Of a stretch of DNA of 64,000 nucleotides, positions 56,909 to 64,000 are shown piece after piece (the first letter of the stretch is position 1; each line of letters starts with the position of its first letter). Origin of the DNA: Silurus meridionalis (taxonomy: Eukaryota > Chordata > Actinopteri > Siluriformes > Siluridae). The DNA lies in assembly GCF_014805685.1 (NCBI RefSeq), contig NC_060885.1, forward strand, positions 19,851,132 through 19,915,131, in the 5' to 3' direction. The position numbers and the translations under genes are program-made. Below the pieces are notes generated by a model, which had not been told where the DNA came from, ran no database searches, and saw only the letters and a list, made by a program, of their open reading frames with translations.

Positions 56909-56931
56909 GAGAGAGAGAGAGAGAGAGAGAA
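56909..56931 (+). repeat. (GA)n microsatellite
   Basis: About 11 GA units at the right edge of the repeat-poor block. Confidence 0.95.
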
Positions 56932-57781
56932 AGGTGGCGATGGGGAATTTCCTTTCGACAGCATTATCTAAAAATGTGCACGACGCTGCAATGTGACAAA
57001 ATACATCAAAATAAATACGTAATAAAACCTGTGCTTTTTTTTTTTTTTTTTACCTGGTCAACGGTAAACAAAAATATTTTACCGCGCTGGTGCGCATTTG
57101 TCTCTTTCGAGGATTAAACCCGGATCGGGCGAACCTTGTTGCAAATCAGCGACACGATTTTGTTTTATACCGATATTAAAGTAGTGCCACCTGCTAGAAG
57201 CAGGATTACAGCAGCCATGTTTTCCCCCAAGTCTGCACTCTGGCTGTGTAAATGAGTGGGCCTTTTTTACGCTGTTTAAACAATATCCCACACTGCACCA
57301 GGGCTCCAGCTACCCTCCAGCTTTCATCTGTTCATAATGGCAGCCCTGGCAGGCAAGGCCTTCAGAGCCGTAAATCGTCGCAGAGGGTGAATTTTTACTG
57401 CCAGAAATAAACTACTAGGTAGAAAAATCAATAAGGAACGGCATAAAAGCGGTTAATAATTCCAGGTGAGTTGTTGCTTGCATTTTAGCGGTTGATGGCT
57501 CATTTGTGTTCGGTCATCAGTAACACGCCAACTGGAGATGCTGTGCATAATGATTATGAATAATTATAACCCAGTCAGCAGGTGTACAGGTAAAGGACGT
57601 ACTTGCGATAAGATCGGAATTTTCCATCCGTGTCTGTTCACTTTAACCTGATATATAACATCTTTTGGAAAGGTCCTGACTTCGATATGGATTTCTCCCT
57701 GACCCGTTTTGTCACGTACATGTACTGCAGCTAATGTAATGCTGCGGAAACGCCAAATCAGGGATACTGCATGGTTCACAA
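56932..57781. other. Mostly unique sequence
   Basis: A poly(T) run lies at 57035-57051. 57290-57570 is GC-balanced with CATAATGATTATGAATAATT (near 57545) and may be part of a regulatory element. No gene seen. Confidence 0.4.
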
Positions 57782-58240
57782 AGTCAGATTTAAGACATTT
57801 TTAAAGACCTTTTTAAAACTATTAAGAATGAAATTTAAGACTTATATCATACACTGTCAGTAACTGTCCTTAACCAAGCCCTGATTTGCTATTTTTCAAA
57901 GTATCGCTAAACTTGCACTTCCCCATAGCTGAAAAATAAAATCCGTTTTACGCTTGTGGTACAATCCAAGAGCGAGTCGCACCACTAACAGAAAGCTGAT
58001 TGGTTGTTTCATGTTGGTCTCATTTGTAGTTGTAATACAGCGAATTATAGTTGGTCTAGCAAAAGAAAGAATTACAACACCACAGAAACTAACGAACAAA
58101 AACTTTTGAATGTGCTGAGTGAGCATTTTAATAAGCGTTAGAGGTAGAGTTGCATGGACATCGGAAAATTAAGACCTGCTTTAAATGATGCAAGAACTGA
58201 AACAGCGAATCTAAGACTTTTTAAGGGCTAGAATTTGGAT
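57782..58240. mobile_element. Probable non-autonomous DNA transposon remnant
   Basis: The left end has GATTTAAGACATTTTTAAAG and ACCTTTTTAAAAC plus GAAATTTAAGACTTAT. The right end has GAATCTAAGACTTTTTAAGG. This TTAAGAC(C/T)TTTTTAA signature is known to me from the ends of a common fish repeat, probably hAT-related. Exact termini and target duplication could not be fixed. Confidence 0.45.
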
Positions 58241-58282
58241 TTTTTCATTTTAGAAAATTCATTTTTGTAAATGAATCTACCA

Positions 58283-58352
58283 GGTTGTCACTGATGGGCC
58301 CTTAAGCAAGGCCCTTAACCCTTAACTGCTTAAAATAAAAGTGAGATATAAT
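58283..58352 (+). mobile_element. V-SINE central-domain fragment
   Basis: CACTGATGGGCCCTTAAGCA, AGGCCCTTAACCCTTAACTG and CTTAAAATAAAAGTGAGATA correspond to the central domain of the V-SINEs at 36911 and 46899, here in plus orientation. Head and tail are missing. Confidence 0.65.
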
Positions 58353-59060
58353 GCATCATCAGCTGTTGAGGGGATGCTGACTGATAAAGTGAAGTGTGGA
58401 GAGTGAAGTTTAAGTCTGACACCTGATATACAATGAGTGCTTGAAGTCAAGTACCAAAACCGCTTCATTTCTTTCTTTTTTTTGTTTAGATATCTGTGGC
58501 CTTAACGACAGCTAACGATAGTAGGCAAGGTGTGAGAGGAACATGTTGCAACACGCAACTCCTCCGTCCTTGGGGAAATTTTAGGCTCGCCTTAACAAGC
58601 CACAGAATAAATAAGTAGGTTTCACTTACTAAACAGTTGGACACTGTGTTAAATATCTATCTGTACACTAAAAAGGACGCAAATTACACCTTTAATATTG
58701 TAATCGAACATGAAAATTGAACAGAAATGTTTTATTATTATCTGATAATAGATCAACTTGTGTATATTAAATATAGTTGTACATACTAAAATGATACTAG
58801 GAGGATTTCTTGCAATTATATCTATAATGGTGTAAATGAGAAGAATAGAAATTCTTGATTTCCAAAAATATATAATTTAATTATAAATTATAAACAAAAA
58901 ACGGAAAATTACCAATCAATCAAATAATCAATCAACAAACACAGCCATATCCTTAAAAGAAAAAAAAAAGGCCTAAATACTTATTAAATTTTACATACTG
59001 TATATCTGCAGGGATCTGAGAATTGACTTGCCATGTGTTTATCCCCCTAGTAACCCATCA
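58353..59060. other. AT-rich unique sequence
   Basis: Strongly AT-rich from 58690 to 58990. Nothing recognised. Confidence 0.45.
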
Positions 59061-60900
59061 GAATCCTCTGCTTTCACCACAAGCTATCAGCAAACATCAC
59101 ATTTGTGAGAACTCATTCCAATCTGAACAATGACCCTTTTCATAGCGCACTTTAAATCTCCCTGTATGTAACGCATGCTTGTGCAGTTATGGCATAGCTG
59201 TTTGATTAAGATTTAGCTCAGCTCAACACCGGCCTCTGACTGGACCTAAAAGGAAGGGAGGAAAGCAAAAGGATTAAGTGTGACACTCCCACTAATGCAG
59301 TGAAACTGTCATTCAGATCAAAGGGCCTCTGTCGGAGACGGAGAGGAGTTCAGACAGGTGTCCCCTCCTATTCGAAAGCCACGACAAGTGCATGAACTCT
59401 TATCGGCAGAGAGCACCGGCTCAGCTACTGCTGTGTCCTGACCACTTTACGCCCATGTGCTTCAAACTGGATGATATCAGAGCCAATATATCCTGACTGT
59501 GCACCCTGTTTGCTCATAAAACCCACTCGAATAAAGAATTATATACTTGTTTGGTTTTTTTTAACACATTATTCTGTCAAGTCCAGGATGGGGGAAGAAA
59601 AAAAAAAGCCAACCTCACACTTATGTTTAGCATTCAGACACAAACACACTGTGGGTCTAAAATGCTGGCAAATACTTTGCAGTTTATGGTGAAATATTCT
59701 CCAGAGGTCAGCTTCTGTCCTAGCCAGTTGGTCATTTATCAAGAAGGCAGGCAGGCAAACAACTTATTGGAATGATGTTATTGCAACTTTTATGGAGTAC
59801 AATTAAGTAAAATGTCACTTTGCTTAAAGAGGCCCATACCCCTTATTAAGGTTTGACTTAGCCCTTGCAGCACACCACATTATTTTATATAGCTCAGTGA
59901 TACACCCCAGAAGGAAGAGTTGAAAGGTTGCCAACTCCATTATGTTTATGCAACATTAAGCACATTTTCACTCTACAGGAATATACTTCCATTGCTTTCA
60001 GTGTAATTCTACACATTAATCACTTTCATGGCAAAACAATGGTGCAGGGATAAAAATCATGTGGACGGCTTCAACAAAAGGCAGAACATGCCCCGGTTAC
60101 ATTGCATACTGCTCCACCAATATGCTGATTCAAAAGACGTGTGGGGAAATATCTACAGCAATGATCTAGATGCTGATTATTGTTTGTACGACTTACAGAG
60201 CTCCTGAAACAATTACGCAATTCCAATTCCACTTACGGGCGAAGTACATAAATGTATTGACACATTAATACGCTATTTCATATCAGTTAGATAAAGCTAG
60301 CTTTAATGAGCTCATCTCACAATGGAACCTTTGGAGTGTGCGGGAATTAGCCTTAGTAACAAAAAGGGCTCCAAATAAATACAGACATTCCTCAATGCCT
60401 CTCTAGTGACATCACAGTCCCGGTGGAGGAGGCTTGTCCTCGACATGCCTTACAAGTCTTTCAATTAGCCCATTTTCAGAGAAGACCTCCAAAAAAAAAA
60501 AAAAGCGGCCAAACAGATGTGTACATGAACTTGTTTCGAAACGGAGAGAGAAAGTGAGAGAGGAGAGCCCGTCCGATAGTCCCACAATTATTAAAAGGGT
60601 CTGAATGGTTCTCATTAAAGCAACTGAAGCCCAGCTGGTTGGAGATGCAGCAGGTCAGCTGTAGTTCAGCTGGAGGTCTTGTGATCGAGAGCTTGGCTGG
60701 AGTTAGCAGGGGGAGGGATGACTGATGACCGCAGGGTGAATGCCAAAGCCATAAATCCAGCCGGGCCTGACCCACAGCCCCTATAAACTTTATTTACATT
60801 TGCACATAGTGTCCACCTTTAAAACTTCTATGTTTAGTCCATTTACAGCTGTGAAGTGTCTTGTGTGGTTCTAGTTGGGGGGGGGTTATCTGTTAGCCTC
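59061..60900. promoter_or_regulatory. Repeat-poor candidate regulatory block
   Basis: Unique, with only short homopolymers (A at 60489-60503, G at 60878-60886). Cores include CTAATGCAGTGAAAC near 59292 and TTAATGAGCTCATC near 60303. Short frames on both strands have no domain. The role is inferred. Confidence 0.33.
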
Positions 60901-62700
60901 ACTCTCTTTTAACTCGAGTCTCTCCACATCCTCCACTGTAAAGAAGATTCAAAGGATCTATCAATTATGTCTTTGTAACAGGGAATTCTATTAATACATT
61001 TTCCACTGTCTCTGTAGTTCGGCAGCTGCAGGCTAGAACTCTGAGGCCTTCAGCAACGAATACACTACATCCTTTCAGTCTCTGAACAAACCTAAATTAC
61101 AATTTGTTACAGTATACGCTTCGGCTGGGACTACTTTATTCAGATGAGCGGTTACTCTAATTAATAGCACTTTAAACATTTCTCTAGGTTCATTATTAGT
61201 TAGAAATATTAGTTTCCTTCCCTTTTGTGTGTGTTCACAATGGCTGTCCATCTGTTTGCAGCACAACATTTAATCTGTGACATGTCCATAAATTGGACGT
61301 GTCCATCACAAGTAACGAATATGAGGAAATTGCAATGACTGTATGAGCGGGAGAAGCAGCTATCTCCAAGTAACTTATATTATTTATAGATTCGGAAGGA
61401 GGGAAATAAATAAATGAAACTAACATCCTGCCGTTTGGCATTCCAGCAGGCTTTGCGCAAATCTTTTTGATGTCGGTGCCTGTAGAGAAACCTTGTTTGG
61501 ACAGCCATAGGGTGGAGCTGGCAGACTTCTAACTCCAGTGGAGAAAACAGGCTACTGCAGAGGAGCACACGGGGGTCCTCTCAGCCTTCCAAGGGGAGAT
61601 TCTATCACGTTGACAGGGGACTAAGTATTATTCAGTATTATTACACCCCATCAAGGAAACTCTGGCTGACAATATCCCAGTGTGCTGTCTGGTGTAGACA
61701 AGGCGCAGTGAGGAGACATGCAGAGGAAGGACGAGGGCTCCGATAGCTGCACTTTGCGCACTCGTTTAACAGGCGTGGCCGTACTCTAACCACTAACACA
61801 GCCTAACACAGTCATGGGGATGCAACAGGTTGAAAGTGTGAATTAAAACAGGAAGCTGCCGAAAATGTAGAGTCACAAAAATAGGGTTTGTAATACCAAC
61901 TTCTCTAACAGAAGTTCAGAGGAAAAGTACTCCGTGGTCAATTTTCAGACATTAAAATGCAACCGCGGGTTCAACAGCACCCAAGAGCTCTTACAAGCAC
62001 TTATTATTGTTCACAACTACGTATTCTTTTGCCATACAAATCAGGAGTTTGAGCAGGGGGGGGAAAGGCAATGTATTGAATGTTTCTGGCAGTTATAAAA
62101 TAAAACCATTATTGTGAGAGTGGTCTGTCAAGAACAGGAGTAGGAGTGAAATAAAAAACTCGGCATAAAATAATCATTCAGCTGGTTTTGTGGTAGGAAG
62201 GCTACGTGGCCTTGTGTGAGAAAGCAGCAAACATGCCTAAGTTATTACTGCAGGAAGGCAATCTGTCAAAGCCAGGCTGTTTTGGCATGGCAAATACCAC
62301 TGGTGAGATCAGAGAGTCACATTCTGCTTGCAATTACTGCTAAAGGACCTTGGATGCAGGCAGCCTGCTATCAATTATTTCTTTGGCCTCAGACACTTGG
62401 AGCTGTCAAACTGGTACTGTCTTCTGTTTTGTAACAGTACAGGAGAGGGCATAGTGCACTGGCCCCTGAGACTTTCAAATAGTTTAGGTCATTAAGTGTG
62501 TTATTGTAATCACACATTGACCGTGCCGTTCCTGTTTTCTGTCTTTCTGCCTTCGCAGTCACAATAACAGCGAGGGAAAAATGACAACCTGGATGTTTTT
62601 GAGAGTTACTGTACATTCTCAGACATTCAGCCTGCAAATTACTGCGCTGTCTGCGCAAAGCCATCCTAATGGTCATGTACAGAATGATTTCATCAACGCT
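60901..62700. other. Repeat-poor unique sequence
   Basis: No simple repeat above 15 nt and no interspersed repeat recognised. Scattered cores such as CTCTAATTAATAGC near 61155. Short frames only. Confidence 0.35.
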
Positions 62701-63420
62701 TCAACACATTAACACTTGCTAATCCGGTCGCAAAATCCGTCCCCATGGGTGAAAACTGACTGTGCAACTTGGACATATGCACAGGCACGCAGCGGACCCC
62801 CTCTCCCTCTCTTTCCCTCCTTCTCTATTTCTCTCGACTTGGTGCTAAATGATAATCATGCAGTCAATTATTGATCACAGAGGGCCTGATGGCTTCTGGT
62901 AAAGATCTGCATATGCATAGATGCAGCATTTATCTGTGCAAGTGCTGCTATGCAACCCTGCATCTTTCAGGGATAAAAGGAAGCAAGGGGAAATTAATCA
63001 TTTTTCCACAGCGTGACAGCACATTGGCCTGATGTGGCTAACCCATCCCCCCAGGGCACAGCTCTAGATCATCCAGGGATGTTGCTTTGGCAAGAAATGG
63101 ACCATTCCCCCCTCATCTCCACCCCAATCTCCTGCCAAGTCCTGGGACTTTATAGCTGAAAATTACATTCTTATGGTAAGCAAATGTGCAGTAAAGCAAT
63201 AGTGAAGTTGCATGAATCAGTCAGAGGGGGAAAAGAGGGAAAGGTCATTACTCAAGGCCTGGAGGAAGGAAGTATCTCAAAGGTCTTCGCCACTTAGAAA
63301 GTGCCCTGTAATGTCTAATGACTGATCCATATGATGTCTTTTAAATGATTGCATGGAACAGATGCATGCCATTGCATTAATCATCTTTGTCAGTCGAATA
63401 AATGATTACCCGGCGTTTAC
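62701..63420. promoter_or_regulatory. Candidate conserved non-coding element
   Basis: Contains CAGTCAATTATTGATCAC near 62862, the palindrome TGCATATGCA at 62908-62917, GGGAAATTAATCATTT near 62988 and CATTGCATTAATCATC near 63371. It is free of repeats and rich in POU/homeodomain-type cores. Inference only. Confidence 0.4.
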
Positions 63421-64000
63421 CGAAGGCATTCCAGACCAGAAAAACGAGACCGTTTAATTCAGGCTATAGATTTTCCTTTCACTTACTATTTTGCTTTTAT
63501 GCACTTAAACAGACTTGCTGTTCTGAACTTCATTCTTCGTTTTATGTTTACTTCCATCATGCACTAATTCGCCGAAAGAAAGAGCTAACTAGTGAAATGC
63601 CAGCTTGGGTCTGGAGCTAATCTATCTAATAAGCCAAAAAAAATCCATTCTAAAGTTAAATGGTAAAAAAAAAAAAGAAGCATAATAATAAAAACAAGAC
63701 CAATCTCATCGACCTAAAAGTTGTATTTCAATTTAATGCGCTCACTGTATCATAGTTTTCCAATAGTCAAAGTTCAGCAATCTCGCTGGTGGAGTTTGCT
63801 AATGATTGAATACAAAGGAAAACCCTTTAAGTATAAATCCACAACGCTGACTGAATGCTTGTTTACAGTTAAATAGGCTGCCATTTATCGCAGATAAACA
63901 CTGAATAATCTGTCTTTTCAGCATCTCCATGGCAACTTTACCATTTGGAAAGCAAGCTGTGGAATAAAATCGGAATACAATTCCCTCTGCCTTTTCACCT
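63421..64000. other. Unique sequence to the window edge
   Basis: A-rich runs near 63637-63690. 63840-64000 again looks structured (TTTATCGCAGATAAACAC, CATCTCCATGGCAAC), possibly a motif-rich element cut by the window end. Confidence 0.35.

Noticed and set aside
1..64000. Known microRNA genes
   Set aside because: I looked by eye for several widely conserved mature sequences (let-7, miR-9, miR-124, miR-137, miR-218 and others) and found none. This is not an exhaustive search.

Overview
This window looks like a non-coding stretch of a teleost fish genome. It has vertebrate-style simple repeats: (CA)n/(TG)n, (GA)n, (TA)n, (TAA)n and ATCT/ATCC tracts. It also has decayed Tc1/mariner copies, V-type tRNA-derived SINEs with an L2-like tail, L2-clade LINE remnants, two TIR/TA-target DNA transposon families and a hAT-like end. 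This mix is typical of ray-finned fish. A cypriniform or siluriform source is my guess, not something I can show. I find no bacterial or viral gene organisation, no CRISPR array, no rRNA and no convincing tRNA gene.

I found no cellular protein-coding gene and no exon I recognise. Every longer open frame is one of three things: a translated simple repeat, a piece of a transposon, or an unsupported chance frame. The only real protein-coding similarity I see is in dead mobile elements: Tc1-type transposase C-terminal pieces, one Tc1 helix-turn-helix piece near 12.4-12.7 kb, and the C-terminus of an L2-type reverse transcriptase near 44.7-45.0 kb.

The layout alternates. Repeat-bearing stretches lie at about 4.2-13.9, 19.9-22.2, 25.9-31.1, 33.6-39.5, 44.7-49.1, 51.4-53.1 and 57.8-58.4 kb. 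Between them are long, nearly repeat-free blocks with mixed base composition and many TAAT/ATTA (homeodomain-type) cores, some octamer-like cores and short inverted motifs. The main ones are 0-1.4, 10.7-11.2, 14.3-17.9, 18.4-19.9, 23.0-23.8, 24.7-25.5, 31.5-33.1, 39.5-42.8, 49.3-51.4, 53.0-56.9 and 59.1-64.0 kb. That texture is what one expects of conserved non-coding elements in a gene desert beside a developmental regulator. Conservation cannot be seen from one sequence, so those calls are inference.

The points most worth a second look are: an 18-bp perfect palindrome at 16493-16510 that contains the 16-bp sequence known as bacterial parS; a degenerate trinucleotide array of about 1.5 kb carrying two separate insertions; five Tc1-derived fragments all lying in the same direction; a LINE copy with a FADD motif joined directly to its C-terminal coding end; and several short inverted repeats inside candidate regulatory blocks. 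I did not find a new genetic system in the sense of a gene cluster.
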